Shown: positions 47,646-56,703, numbered from the stretch's first letter. The stretch: DNA of 64,000 bases from Candidatus Ruthenibacterium merdavium (GCA_019119935.1 DWWA01000049.1:1-64000); one strand, 5' to 3'. The notes: generated from the sequence alone by a model not told the origin. A program made the numbers and translations.

Positions 47646-49259
47646 TTATCCCTCACTTTCACAAATTTTCTTTCTCAGCTCCAGCACGCGGCCGGGTGAA
47701 ACCGAAAGCTCATCATAGCCCATTTGCAGGAACGTTTCCGTCAAGGTGGGGTCTGCCCCCAGCTCACCGCAAATGCCCGCCCAAATTCCTTCTTTGTGGG
47801 CGTTTTCTGCAATCATCCGAAGCAGTTCCAGCACCGCCGGATGATGGGCGTCATAAAATTCGTCCAAGTTTGTGTTCTGACGGTCAATCGCCAGTGTATA
47901 CTGCGTTAAGTCGTTCGTGCCGACACTGAAAAACTGCACTTCTTTCGCCAGCTCGCGGCTAATAACAGCGGCGGCGGGTGTTTCAATCATAATGCCCAGC
48001 TCTACCTCACCGCAGGGCAGGCCCTCGACTTTCAGCTCCGCCTGAATTTTTTCGCAGAACGCTTTGATTTTGCGCACTTCCTGCACAGAGATAATCATGG
48101 GGAACATCGCGTACACTTTCCCGAGTGCCGCCGCGCGGTAAATGGCGCGCATCTGCGGGCGGAAAATGTCGTCCCTCGTCAGACAAATGCGAATGCCGCG
48201 GTAGCCCAGCGCCGGGTTTTCCTCGTGCTCTAAGCCGAAGTAATCCACCTGTTTATCCGCGCCGATATCAAGCGTGCGGATGACAACCGGGCGGCCCTGC
48301 AAGCCGACCACCACGTCGCGGTAAGCTTCATACAGCTCTTCCTCCGTGGGGAAATCGGTGCGTCCCAAATACAAAAACTCGCTTCGCATCAAGCCGACGC
48401 CCTCCGCGTCGCCCTCCAGCACAGCTTTCACATCCTCGGGTTTGCCGATATTCGCGTAAAGTTTAACCGTCTGGCCTTTTTTTGTCACGGTCGGCTTGCC
48501 GCGGTAGGCTTCCAGCGCCTGCTTTTCTTTTTGCTCTTTCGCCTGCTGTGCTGTTTTTTCCTCCAGCGTTTTCTCGTCCGGCTCCAGCCAGTAGCAGCCC
48601 TTTTTGCCGTCTACAATCATGATTTTCCCGTTGAGTGCTTCGTCCGGCTCCAAATCTGCCTGAACCAAAGAAGGCAGATTCATCATGCGCGCTAAAATGG
48701 CGGTATGGCTGTTCAGCGAACCGCCTTTTGTTACAAACGCCAAAATTTTATCTTTCGGCAACTGCACCGTTTCGCTGGGGTTTAAGTCATCCGCCACCAA
48801 AATGCCCGGCTCATCCATGGTAAATGCCGCTTCTTCGGGCGACAGCACTTTCACAACGCGGGCCGCAATGTCGCGCATATCCGCGGCACGCGCCTGCAAA
48901 TAGCTGTCCTCCATTCCGGCAAATACGGCGGCGAGCATTTCGCCGGTTTCATGCACAGCCTGCACAGCAGCGGTCCCGCTGTTGATTCTGGCTTCTACAT
49001 CCTCCAAAAAGTCGAGGTCTTCCAGCATCATGCGCTGTACATCAAAAATCTGTGCATGCTCCTCGCCCAGCTCTTTCGCGGCTTTTTCGTAAAGCGCGGC
49101 AAGCTGTGCCTTTGCCGTTTCACACGCGGCATCAAAGGCTGCTTTTTCCTTTTCGGCACCACAGCTTTGTGCCTGAACGGGCGCCGCCGCTTTTTGATAA
49201 ACATACACCGGCCCAATGGCAATGCCCGGATAAACGGCTTTTCCTGTTCCTTGTTTCAT
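47646..49259 (-). CDS. ptsI: PTS enzyme I
   Basis: A 537-residue phosphotransferase that takes phosphate from PEP to HPr. The phospho-His185 is in the G-G-S-L-N-S-H-T-A-I loop. The PEP-binding barrel shows G-V-G-L-M-R-S-E-F, F-S-V-G-T-N-D-L and G-I-C-G-E. Slightly short for the family but complete. It lies 120 bases after crr. Confidence 0.94.
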   Translation of the reverse strand: MKQGTGKAVYPGIAIGPVYVYQKAAAPVQAQSCGAEKEKAAFDAACETAKAQLAALYEKAAKELGEEHAQIFDVQRMMLEDLDFLEDVEARINSGTAAVQAVHETGEMLAAVFAGMEDSYLQARAADMRDIAARVVKVLSPEEAAFTMDEPGILVADDLNPSETVQLPKDKILAFVTKGGSLNSHTAILARMMNLPSLVQADLEPDEALNGKIMIVDGKKGCYWLEPDEKTLEEKTAQQAKEQKEKQALEAYRGKPTVTKKGQTVKLYANIGKPEDVKAVLEGDAEGVGLMRSEFLYLGRTDFPTEEELYEAYRDVVVGLQGRPVVIRTLDIGADKQVDYFGLEHEENPALGYRGIRICLTRDDIFRPQMRAIYRAAALGKVYAMFPMIISVQEVRKIKAFCEKIQAELKVEGLPCGEVELGIMIETPAAAVISRELAKEVQFFSVGTNDLTQYTLAIDRQNTNLDEFYDAHHPAVLELLRMIAENAHKEGIWAGICGELGADPTLTETFLQMGYDELSVSPGRVLELRKKICESEG

Positions 49260-49379
49260 GCTCTCACTCCTTTGTGCAGGCCCATGCGCCGCTTTGGCAA
49301 AACAAATTTTCTCTAAAAATCGTTTTAAAACGGCGAAACTGTTCTTTCTTTGCTTTTAAAAGGCGTTGCAAATGCCGGC

Positions 49380-49877
49380 TTATTTTTTCTGACCGATTTT
49401 TAAAATTTCGTCGCCTTCATTGACTTCGCCTGTTACAGCAGTCACATGCTCAAACGAATCTGTGTTGCAAATGACAACGGGAATAATGGTATCAAACCCT
49501 TTTTCCTCCAGCGCCTTGCGCTCATACTCAATTAAAGGCTGGCCTGCCGTGACATGATCGCCGGATTTCACGAGCGCTTTGAAGTGCTCGCCTTTTAAGG
49601 AAACGGTTTCCAAACCGACGTGAATCAGTACTTCGGCGCCGTTTTCCGCCTTCAGGGAAACGGCATGTGCGGTGTCAAACATCATTTCGACAACTGCGTC
49701 GCACGGAGCGCAAACGCGGTCTGCGCTCGGCTTAATTGCCACGCCTTGACCTAAAATGCCTTCGCCAAACGTCGGGTCACTCACTTCACTGAGCGGAACC
49801 GCCTGCCCTTTCACCGGGCTTTTTAAAATAAAATCCTGCTGTTTTGAAGAAAAAAGCTTATCAAAAAATCCCATCAT
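49380..49877 (-). CDS. crr: PTS glucose-type IIA component
   Basis: A 165-residue IIA-Glc domain protein. The active His pair is His71 in F-D-T-A-H-A and His86 in L-I-H-V-G-L, the latter the phosphorylation site. It supplies the IIA function that the NagE-like permease lacks. Two adjacent ATG codons are possible (49877 or 49874); the first is listed. It starts 3 bases after licT. Confidence 0.92.
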   Translation of the reverse strand: MMGFFDKLFSSKQQDFILKSPVKGQAVPLSEVSDPTFGEGILGQGVAIKPSADRVCAPCDAVVEMMFDTAHAVSLKAENGAEVLIHVGLETVSLKGEHFKALVKSGDHVTAGQPLIEYERKALEEKGFDTIIPVVICNTDSFEHVTAVTGEVNEGDEILKIGQKK

Positions 49878-49880
49878 ACC

Positions 49881-50732
49881 TCATCCTTTCTTTTGCTTTG
49901 ACGGGCGTACACAAGTGCGGTGCAGCGCCGCTGCCAAATGCGCCAGTTCCGCATCGGGCAGCTGTGCTCCGCTTCGTTTTGAGAGCCCCTCGGTAATCTG
50001 CTCTACACAATGAAACTCCATCGGATAACACCGACGCACCGCGCGGACAAACGGCGCATCTTCCTGCGTTTGGCACTTGCCGGAAAAGGCCCGAAACACC
50101 AAAAATTTCAAATGCACCGTAAACTCGTCGTAAAAATTGGTTTCGTCGGAAAATCCCAGCCCCGGCCAGCCTTTCAGCGTTCTGACGATATCGTGCAGTG
50201 CCTGCGTGATGCGCAGTGTATTGCTGATCGAATTTTCATATTCGGCGTTGACGATGTGCATGGCAATACTTGCCGCCTCATCATCGGGAAAGCTGACGCC
50301 CAACGTTTGCTGCAAAAGCGCCAAGGCGTACTTGCCAACGGCATATTCCCGCGGATAAAAAGTGCGTACTTCGGCAAGAAGCGGGTTTTGAAACACTTCT
50401 CCGTCCCTTAGGCGCTCCAGCGCAAAACATAAGTGGTCGGTCAACGTCAGATAAATGCTGGGGCAAAGCCGCCTGCCTAAATCTTCGGCCGCATGGTCGA
50501 CAATCTTGCTGCACAGCTCAATCTGCTGGGGGTCTAAGCGCGAAAACAAATCGCTCAAACGGCGCTGCTCCTCGCTGGTATCCATACGGAAAATCTTTTC
50601 CGCATGCGCTTCGTCCAAATAAGCGCCCGCCCTCAGGGTAAATCCCAAGCCACGCCCCATGGCAATGGCCTCACGCCCGGCATCATCTACGCAGCACACC
50701 ACATTATTATTGATTGTTTTCGTTACTCTCAT
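49881..50732 (-). CDS. licT: LicT/BglG-family transcription antiterminator
   Basis: A 283-residue RNA-binding regulator. Residues 1-55 form the CAT domain (I-N-N-N-V-V, G-R-G-L-G-F). PRD1 carries His100 (L-T-D-H) and PRD2 carries His159 (A-M-H-I) and His207; the position of His269 in Bacillus LicT aligns to Ala here. A matching RAT and terminator lie in its own leader at 50771-50848. It leads the crr-ptsI-ptsH-nagE operon, so it should control the general PTS proteins as well as the permease. Confidence 0.9.
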   Translation of the reverse strand: MRVTKTINNNVVCCVDDAGREAIAMGRGLGFTLRAGAYLDEAHAEKIFRMDTSEEQRRLSDLFSRLDPQQIELCSKIVDHAAEDLGRRLCPSIYLTLTDHLCFALERLRDGEVFQNPLLAEVRTFYPREYAVGKYALALLQQTLGVSFPDDEAASIAMHIVNAEYENSISNTLRITQALHDIVRTLKGWPGLGFSDETNFYDEFTVHLKFLVFRAFSGKCQTQEDAPFVRAVRRCYPMEFHCVEQITEGLSKRSGAQLPDAELAHLAAALHRTCVRPSKQKKG

Positions 50733-50770
50733 TATGTATGCTCCCTAAAGACATTTCTTGCCGGAAATTA

Positions 50771-50826
50771 AAAAAGACCACACCCAAAGCAGCTGTGATA
50801 CAGCCGAACGCTCAAGGTATGGTCTT
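50771..50826 (-). terminator. Conditional terminator in the licT leader
   Basis: AAGACCATACC pairs with GGTGTGGTCTT (one G-T pair) and is followed on the minus strand by T residues. Its 5' arm shares the last bases of the RAT, as in the LicT/SacT systems. Confidence 0.8.
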
Positions 50827-50848
50827 GCCTGCCGTACAGTAACAACCC
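50818..50848 (-). promoter_or_regulatory. RAT antiterminator site
   Basis: On the minus strand the sequence runs GGGTTGTTACTG, then TACGGCAGGCAAGACC, closely following the RAT consensus bound by the CAT domain of LicT/SacY-type proteins. It overlaps the terminator arm, so the two structures exclude each other. Confidence 0.85.
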
Positions 50849-50866
50849 ACTGTTTTGTTCAATTAC

Positions 50867-50895
50867 AGTGTAGCAAGCTTTGTGCAATCTGTCAA
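50867..50895 (-). promoter_or_regulatory. Promoter of the licT-PTS operon
   Basis: On the minus strand, TTGACA (50895-50890) and TACACT (50872-50867) are 17 bases apart, just upstream of the RAT. The remainder of 50896-51036 shows nothing further. Confidence 0.75.
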
Positions 50896-51036
50896 TTGAA
50901 AAACCTGTTTTGTCTTGTTTTTTAGACAGTTCCATATAAAAAATGATAAAATTTTGTGCAAACTACAAAATTTTTCTTACTTTATGTATATTTCATGTAT
51001 CCTTCACGGCTTGTTTTCGCGTGCGCCGCGCGGCAG

Positions 51037-51777
51037 TTACAGCTCAGATAAAACTTTTTTTGCTCTTGCAACCTCACTTGCATCCGTATACTCGCGCAGA
51101 TATTCGTCAGCCACGGGCAGGCCCATGGGAATTCCCTCGGCGCGGTACTGCATCGGGCTTTCCGCACACTTTTTTGCCGAAAAATGGAACGTGCAAATAC
51201 CCGCTTTGGCCAGATTTGGCATATTATCCGGGTTCACACCGCTGCCCGCCATAATGGTGATGCGGCCCTCGGCCTGCCTGCAAAGCTTTGCAAGACAATC
51301 CTTGCCCGCCGGGGCCTTTGCTGCTTGGCCCGAAGTTAAGATGGTGTCAAAGCCGATGGAAACTGCCGTTTCCAAAGCACGCTCGGCATCGGCGCAAACG
51401 TCAAAAGCACGGTGCATCGTCAGCCCCATTCCTTTCGCCGCCGCGGCACACGCACGTAAAAATTCTTCGTCCAAATTTCCGTCCGGCAGTAAAGCGCCCA
51501 CGACAACGCCGTCTGCGCCCAGCTGCCGGCACTGCTCAATCTGCATGAGCTGCATTTCCTTTTCGTAATCGGTAAAGCAAAAATCACCGAAACGCGGGCG
51601 CAGTAAAACGCGCACGGGAATATTTACCTCCCGCTTTACCAGCCGAATGAGCGCAGGGTCGGGCGTAGTGCCGCCGATAATCAAATTACTGCACAGCTCC
51701 AAACGGTCGGCTCCGCCCTGTTGGGCATTTTGGGCAGACTCCACGGAGTCTACGCAAATTTCGAGTAAATGTTTCAT
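51037..51777 (-). CDS. cutC: CutC family protein
   Basis: A 246-residue TIM-barrel protein of the CutC family, named for copper homeostasis although a direct copper role is disputed. It opens with L-E-I-C-V-D-S and shows G-A-D-R-L-E-L-C, G-G-T-T-P-D, R-P-R-x-G-D-F and M-H-R-A-F-D. Normal length. It lies 59 bases downstream of the Crp/Fnr gene on the same strand and may be co-transcribed. Confidence 0.88.
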   Translation of the reverse strand: MKHLLEICVDSVESAQNAQQGGADRLELCSNLIIGGTTPDPALIRLVKREVNIPVRVLLRPRFGDFCFTDYEKEMQLMQIEQCRQLGADGVVVGALLPDGNLDEEFLRACAAAAKGMGLTMHRAFDVCADAERALETAVSIGFDTILTSGQAAKAPAGKDCLAKLCRQAEGRITIMAGSGVNPDNMPNLAKAGICTFHFSAKKCAESPMQYRAEGIPMGLPVADEYLREYTDASEVARAKKVLSEL

Positions 51778-51836
51778 TTGATTTCCTCCTTTTCATGCCA
51801 TGCCCAGCGGCGCAAATGCACCGCATTTTCCAATAT

Positions 51837-52511
51837 TTAAAAATCTTCCATGGAATATTCCGTTAAACGAAAATGGTTTTTGTGAAATTCTAATAGACCT
51901 TCCGTCTTCATGCGGCTCAGCTCGGCCGACATTGCGCTGCGGTCCACCGCCAAGTAGTCCGCCAGCTCCTGCCGGTTATAAGGAATATCAAATTCCTGCG
52001 ATTGTTCTTTCTGCGAAATTGACCACAAGTAAGCCAGCAGTTTTTCCCGCGTTGTTTTTTGGCCCATGTGCTGTACTTTGCGCGTTAAATTGAGATTGTG
52101 CTTTGCCAAAATCGTCATTAAATTGCGAATGAGGCGCATGTGAAACCCGCAGGCACAGCTGCACACGGAAATCGCGTGCTCTAAATCTAAAAACAGCACC
52201 TCGCAGTCTGCCGCCGAAACAATGCTCACTTCCAGCGGTTCCCGAGGAAGGCAGGCGTAGGACTCCCCAAACAGCTGCCCCTGCTCCATGCTGGAAAAAA
52301 TCAGCCGATTTCCCCAGTAATCCTCTTTTACCACTTGTACCTTCCCGCTGACGACAAGCCCAATTTGACGCAGCACAGTGCCCGCATGAAAAATAAAATC
52401 TCCCTTTGCATAACGTTTGATGCGCCCGCCCAAACAGTGCAGAAGACGCTCGATTTCCTCTGTTGTAATTCCGTCAAAGAGCGGACTTTTTTGCAGCAGT
52501 GCGGCATCCAT
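51837..52511 (-). CDS. Crp/Fnr-family regulator
   Basis: A 224-residue regulator with an N-terminal cyclic-nucleotide-like beta barrel (about 10-110), a dimer helix and a C-terminal winged helix (N-R-Q-E-L-A-D-Y-L-A-V-D-R-S-A-M-S). The barrel-helix junction has C-S-C-A-C (Cys117, 119, 121), which could bind a metal or cluster, although it is not the N-terminal arrangement of E. coli FNR. It diverges from the hemerythrin pair, with a palindrome at 52532-52548 between them. A redox or NO-sensing role is inferred. Confidence 0.82.
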   Translation of the reverse strand: MDAALLQKSPLFDGITTEEIERLLHCLGGRIKRYAKGDFIFHAGTVLRQIGLVVSGKVQVVKEDYWGNRLIFSSMEQGQLFGESYACLPREPLEVSIVSAADCEVLFLDLEHAISVCSCACGFHMRLIRNLMTILAKHNLNLTRKVQHMGQKTTREKLLAYLWSISQKEQSQEFDIPYNRQELADYLAVDRSAMSAELSRMKTEGLLEFHKNHFRLTEYSMEDF

Positions 52512-52531
52512 AGCAAGAAACTCCTTTGCGT

Positions 52532-52571
52532 TGTATATCCAACATACAGTTTGCTTTCATTCTAGTATAAT
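52532..52571 (+). promoter_or_regulatory. Candidate Crp/Fnr site and promoter of the hemerythrin pair
   Basis: TGTAT-N7-ATACA (52532-52548) is a symmetric site typical in size for Crp/Fnr proteins. A TATAAT (52566-52571) follows, and the -35 position (CATACA) is poor, as in class II activated promoters. The site centre is about 40 bases before the expected start. Confidence 0.55.
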
Positions 52572-52627
52572 CACAGTGAAAAGTCAATCGAGTTGGCGCA
52601 CAATTTCCATCTGAGGAGGACCGGTTT

Positions 52628-53197
52628 ATGAGCCTTGTTTTAGGCCCTATTCATTATAAAATGTACGATAAAGCAAAGCATACGGCATCGATTGCCGAGG
52701 CTTTGGCGCAGCAATTCGGCTGCGAAGATATTTTTTGCAAAGCCGCAAAAGAATACCCGCTTGCGCAGGGCGCTTTGGAAGAAATTTTAGACCTTGGCAA
52801 TATTCACGGCTCACTGAGCACGCTTGTCAATCATGCGCAGGCACAGCTGGGTGCGGTGCTCAGCGCTTTGAACGAGAAAAGCACCGAAGCGGTGCAGTAT
52901 GCCGCCGCGCTTGGCCGAAACGCCGCACAAACAACATGCCCGGCAGAGGATGTTGCCGCGCTTTGGCAGCAGCTGGAGCGTTACTGGCTCGACGGCATGC
53001 CCTGTGACGGCGGCTGTGCGGTGCGCATCGACGGCGACACGCTTTGCATTGCCCTTGACAGCCGCATGCATCCGCAAACCCCGCTTTATTTAATGGTGCG
53101 CAGCGCCTGGCAGGCCGCTTACTGCGACGAAAAAGGCTTTGTGCAAAACCGCCCGTCTGAAACACAATTTGAAATCAAAAAGGAGCAGGAATCATGA
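52628..53197 (+). CDS. Conserved-looking hypothetical protein paired with a hemerythrin
   Basis: A 189-residue soluble protein that I do not recognise. It opens with M-S-L-V-L-G-P-I-H-Y-K-M-Y, has a helical first half and several cysteines (C-E-D-I-F-C, C-D-G-G-C). No signal or membrane segment is seen. GAGGAGG stands ahead of ATG 52628. Its stop overlaps the hemerythrin start by four bases, so the two are co-translated and probably work together, under the divergent Crp/Fnr regulator. A redox or metal role is possible but unproven. Confidence 0.65.
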   Translation: MSLVLGPIHYKMYDKAKHTASIAEALAQQFGCEDIFCKAAKEYPLAQGALEEILDLGNIHGSLSTLVNHAQAQLGAVLSALNEKSTEAVQYAAALGRNAAQTTCPAEDVAALWQQLERYWLDGMPCDGGCAVRIDGDTLCIALDSRMHPQTPLYLMVRSAWQAAYCDEKGFVQNRPSETQFEIKKEQES

Positions 53198-53691
53198 CTT
53201 TGATGGAAACGCTGTATGATGAACACGAGAAGATTGCGGCCTTTATCGAAACCCTTCAGCAAAAATGTGTTGCACTGATGGAGCATGGTACCTTTAATGC
53301 GCAGGAATTTCACGACGCCATTCGCCATATTCGCGAATACGCCGACAAAGAGCATCATCAAAAAGAAGAACGTCTTTTGTTCCGCGCGATGGTGAAAGAG
53401 CTTGGCCCGGCGGCAGAAAATTTGGTACAGCACGGCATGCTCGTAGAGCACGACATGGCGCGTTTGACGGTCAGCGAATTGGAAAAGGCCGTGCAGGCGT
53501 ATGAGGAAACCAAAAGTGCAGACGCAAAGCTCGACGTTTTAGCACATACGATGGAGTATGTGTATCTTCTGCGCCGTCATATTGCGAAAGAAAACGGGGC
53601 GGTATATCCGTTTGCCGAGCGCAATTTGAAGCCGGAAACGATGCAGAAGCTGGAAGAGGATTTTCAGGCAGGACGCAGCTTTGAAGGCTGA
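53194..53691 (+). CDS. Hemerythrin-like di-iron protein
   Basis: A 165-residue four-helix bundle of the hemerythrin HHE family. Candidate iron ligands are His11, His54/His55 with Glu58/Glu59, His80, His86 and H129-x3-E133. Such proteins bind O2 or NO or help repair iron centres under nitrosative or oxidative stress. Its start overlaps the upstream unknown gene. The genome also carries oxygen-sensitive glycyl-radical chemistry, for which protection would make sense. Confidence 0.85.
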   Translation: MTLMETLYDEHEKIAAFIETLQQKCVALMEHGTFNAQEFHDAIRHIREYADKEHHQKEERLLFRAMVKELGPAAENLVQHGMLVEHDMARLTVSELEKAVQAYEETKSADAKLDVLAHTMEYVYLLRRHIAKENGAVYPFAERNLKPETMQKLEEDFQAGRSFEG

Positions 53692-53734
53692 GCCGAAACG
53701 CTGAATTCCTTTCCCCCGAATCTTCCCTAAAGTA

Positions 53735-53774
53735 AAACAGGCACATGACCTTTGCGGTCATATGCCTGTTTTTG
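53735..53774. terminator. Bidirectional terminator
   Basis: AAACAGGCA.ATGACC pairs with GGTCAT.TGCCTGTTT, with a T-run on the plus strand and A-run opposite. It separates convergent hemerythrin and metY genes. Confidence 0.8.
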
Positions 53775-53800
53775 TTTTCTCACTTTAGCCGGTTCATTTT

Positions 53801-55066
53801 TTAAACGGCATCCAACGCACGCTGCAAATCGGCCAGAATGTCATCAATGTGCTCCAAACCGACAGACAGACGAATTAAGCCCGGTGTAATGCCTGCGGCT
53901 ACCAGCTGTTCATCCGTGAGCTGACGATGAGTGGAAGAAGCCGGGTGCAATACGCAGGTGCAGATATCCGCCACATGAACAAGGTTGTTAATCATCTGTA
54001 CATGGTCGATAAAGCGTACCGCCGCATCGCGTCCGCCCTTCACGCAGAACGAAATCACGCCGCTGCATCCGCCCGGCAGATACTTTTGCGCCAAAGCGTG
54101 GTAGGGGCTTTCCGGCAAGCCGGGATAGTTCACGCTTTCCACCTTATCCGAAGCCTGCAAGAACTGGGCAGCGCGCAAAGCATTGCTGCAATGGCGCTCC
54201 ATGCGCACCGGCAGCGTTTCTAAGCCGAGATTGAGCAAAAAGGCGGCCTGCGCGGAAGGATAGACGCCGAAGTCACGCATCAGCTGAACACGCGCTTTGG
54301 TAATATAAGCCGCCGCGCCGAATTGTTCCGTGTAGACCACACCGTGGTAGCTTTCGTCCGGAGTGCAAAGGTCGGGGAATTTGCCGCTCGTCCAGTCAAA
54401 TTTCCCGGAATCAACAATCACGCCGCCGATTTGCACGGCGTGGCCGTCCATATATTTGCTGGTCGAGTGAACCACAATGTCCGCGCCCCACTCAAACGGG
54501 CGGCAGAGAACCGGCGTCGCAAATGTGTTGTCGACGACGAGCGGCACGTCATGGCGGTGCGCCGCACGGGCAAACTTTTCAATATCGAGCACCGTTAAAG
54601 CGGGATTCGCCAATGTTTCACCAAACACCAGCTTGGTGTTGGGCCGGAATGCTTTGTCCAGCTCCTCGGGCGCGGCATTGGGGTCTACCCATGTACAGGA
54701 AATACCCATGCGTTTGAGCGTTACGCCCAGCAGGTTGATGCTTCCGCCGTAAATGGTGGATACCGCCACCACATGGTCACCGGCACTGCAAAGATTGAGC
54801 ACCGCCAGCAAAACGGCGGCTTGGCCGGAAGTGGTGCACAGCGCGCCCACGCCGCCCTCTAAAGCGGCAATCTTCTGCTCCACCGCATCGACCGTCGGGT
54901 TCGAAATGCGCGAATACATGTGTCCCGCTTCGCTCAGGTCAAACAGATTGCCGATTTGCTCGGCAGAATCATAAACATAAGTCGTGCTTTGATAAATCGG
55001 CAGTGCTTTCGGCTCGCCGTTTTTCGGATGATACCCCTCTTTTAAGCATTTCGTTTCAATTCTCAT
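53801..55066 (-). CDS. metY: O-acetylhomoserine sulfhydrylase-type PLP enzyme
   Basis: A 421-residue (approximately) Cys/Met-metabolism PLP enzyme that makes homocysteine from O-acetylhomoserine and sulfide. The substrate-pocket Y-S-R-I-S-N-P-T is near residue 51, the PLP Lys204 is in S-T-S-K-Y-M-D-G-H, and L-I-R-L-S-V-G-L-E closes the fold. ATG 55066 is used because GGGGAGG stands about 8 bases ahead; upstream codons in frame belong to the previous gene's end. It follows the fusion gene by 2 bases. A methionine gamma-lyase activity cannot be excluded. Confidence 0.85.
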   Translation of the reverse strand: MRIETKCLKEGYHPKNGEPKALPIYQSTTYVYDSAEQIGNLFDLSEAGHMYSRISNPTVDAVEQKIAALEGGVGALCTTSGQAAVLLAVLNLCSAGDHVVAVSTIYGGSINLLGVTLKRMGISCTWVDPNAAPEELDKAFRPNTKLVFGETLANPALTVLDIEKFARAAHRHDVPLVVDNTFATPVLCRPFEWGADIVVHSTSKYMDGHAVQIGGVIVDSGKFDWTSGKFPDLCTPDESYHGVVYTEQFGAAAYITKARVQLMRDFGVYPSAQAAFLLNLGLETLPVRMERHCSNALRAAQFLQASDKVESVNYPGLPESPYHALAQKYLPGGCSGVISFCVKGGRDAAVRFIDHVQMINNLVHVADICTCVLHPASSTHRQLTDEQLVAAGITPGLIRLSVGLEHIDDILADLQRALDAV

Positions 55067-55068
55067 TG

Positions 55069-56703
55069 TTATACCTCCCCTTTGCAATACTTTGCTACAA
55101 TCTGCTGCATTTGCTGCCATGCGCGCTCCATGTCGTCCACCAGCTTAAACTGGGTGCGCGCACGCTCTAAATTTTGCTTCGGGCGCGACACTTTAAAATA
55201 GGTGTCCCCCTGCAAGTAGTCGGTCAAAAATCGAATGCCGCATTCCAGCGTCATCAGCTTTGCGCCCCACGGCAAATACTCTTTTTCTTTCGCGGTCAGC
55301 ACATCGCCCGCCGCTTCCAAATAGCCTTTGGTGTACGCTTCAAACAGCTCCGGCACAAAGTGAACTTTATCCAAATCCGGCTCATCCTCGGCGGCGCTCG
55401 ATGCGCCGAAACGAATGGAATCGCCGTAGTCGTTCAGCGCAAGGCCGGGCATAATGGTGTCAAGGTCAATGACGCAAAGGCCCTCGCCCGTTTTTTCGTC
55501 GAACAAAATATTGTTAAGCTTCGTGTCATTGTGCGTCACGCGAAGCGGCAGCTCCCCGTGCTCCAATAAATCCATTAAAACGGCACAGTCGCCGCGGTGG
55601 CGCTGCACAAACTCAATTTCGCGGCGGCAGTGCTTTGCGCGGCCTTTCACATCCCGCTCCAGCGCACGCTCAAAATCCGCGTAGCGCTTTCGGGTATCGT
55701 GGAATTTTTCAATCGTTTCATGCAGAGTGTCCGCAGGATACTCCCCGAGTTCCCGCAAAAATCCGCCGAAGCTCTTCGCAGAGTTGTAAAAATCCTGCGG
55801 ATTGCGCACGCTTTCAATGCAGATGGAATCCGGGATAAAGTTGTAGCAGCGCCACGGCCCGCCGTCTGCATCCTCAAAATAATTGTCGCCTGTGCGTGTT
55901 TTGATATAGTTGAGTGTTTCGCGGTCAGGGTCGCCGCCGCGCTCCAGCGCTCTGCGGCGCAAAAACTCCGTCACGCCGAAAATGTTTTCCATGACTTCGC
56001 GGGGCTTTTTAAACACTTCGGTATTGATGCGCTGAATCACATAGCGCAGCTCCTCTGCACCGTTTTCATTGATATACACCGCGTAGGTATCGTTGATATG
56101 CCCGGAACCGAAGGGCTTCACATAACTTGCCACTTCGCCCAGCTTAAACTCGAAAAGTGCATCTTCCAAGTTACGGTCATTCACACCGTCAATCGCGCGG
56201 CGTTCGGCGTAAACCACATCCGCAGCTTCGGTGCGCCGAACGGTGGGCAGCTTTGCCCACGCTTTTACAACCGTTTGCAAATTGACGTGCACCGCACGTC
56301 CGAGCACTGCATCGTGATCCACGACCGCGCCGGAATTCACAAGACAGGCCATTCCCAGCTTTGCGTGCGTGTTGACAATGGCGCTTTGCAAAATCAAACA
56401 GCCCTCTCCCAGCTCTGCCGAAGGGCTGATGACAGCCGTAGGATGAATGATGCAGGGCACGTCATAACCCGCCTCCAAAAGCCGCTTGGTCCACGTAAGG
56501 CGCAGCCGGTTATCACCGAAAGCGGCCACCGCCTGCTCATAGTCCTTTTTCAACACGGTATAATCGGCGCATTTTCCCACAACATGCTCGCCTCGAACGG
56601 CATCGTCGAGAAAATCAATTTTTTCAAAGCACCCTTGTGCTTCGGCCACTTCACCAATCATGCGGCCCAAACCGCCTGCGCCAATAATTAACAGCTTTGA
56701 CAT
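55069..56703 (-). CDS. Fusion of NeuD-like acyltransferase domain and NahK-like sugar kinase
   Basis: A 544-residue two-domain protein. Residues 1 to about 165 match NeuD/PglD-type sugar acyltransferases: Rossmann-like G-A-G-G-L-G-R, then a left-handed beta helix with His87 and the catalytic-type His130 in V-V-D-H-D. Residues about 183-544 match the APH-fold N-acetylhexosamine 1-kinase family: G-S-G-H-I-N-D-T-Y loop, H391-N-D393-x4-N398 catalytic motif and D-L-D metal motif. It sits between a free NeuD-like gene and metY. The joined activities suggest work on one amino sugar, but the substrate is unknown. I saw no frameshift that would make this an artefact. Confidence 0.8.
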   Translation of the reverse strand: MSKLLIIGAGGLGRMIGEVAEAQGCFEKIDFLDDAVRGEHVVGKCADYTVLKKDYEQAVAAFGDNRLRLTWTKRLLEAGYDVPCIIHPTAVISPSAELGEGCLILQSAIVNTHAKLGMACLVNSGAVVDHDAVLGRAVHVNLQTVVKAWAKLPTVRRTEAADVVYAERRAIDGVNDRNLEDALFEFKLGEVASYVKPFGSGHINDTYAVYINENGAEELRYVIQRINTEVFKKPREVMENIFGVTEFLRRRALERGGDPDRETLNYIKTRTGDNYFEDADGGPWRCYNFIPDSICIESVRNPQDFYNSAKSFGGFLRELGEYPADTLHETIEKFHDTRKRYADFERALERDVKGRAKHCRREIEFVQRHRGDCAVLMDLLEHGELPLRVTHNDTKLNNILFDEKTGEGLCVIDLDTIMPGLALNDYGDSIRFGASSAAEDEPDLDKVHFVPELFEAYTKGYLEAAGDVLTAKEKEYLPWGAKLMTLECGIRFLTDYLQGDTYFKVSRPKQNLERARTQFKLVDDMERAWQQMQQIVAKYCKGEV

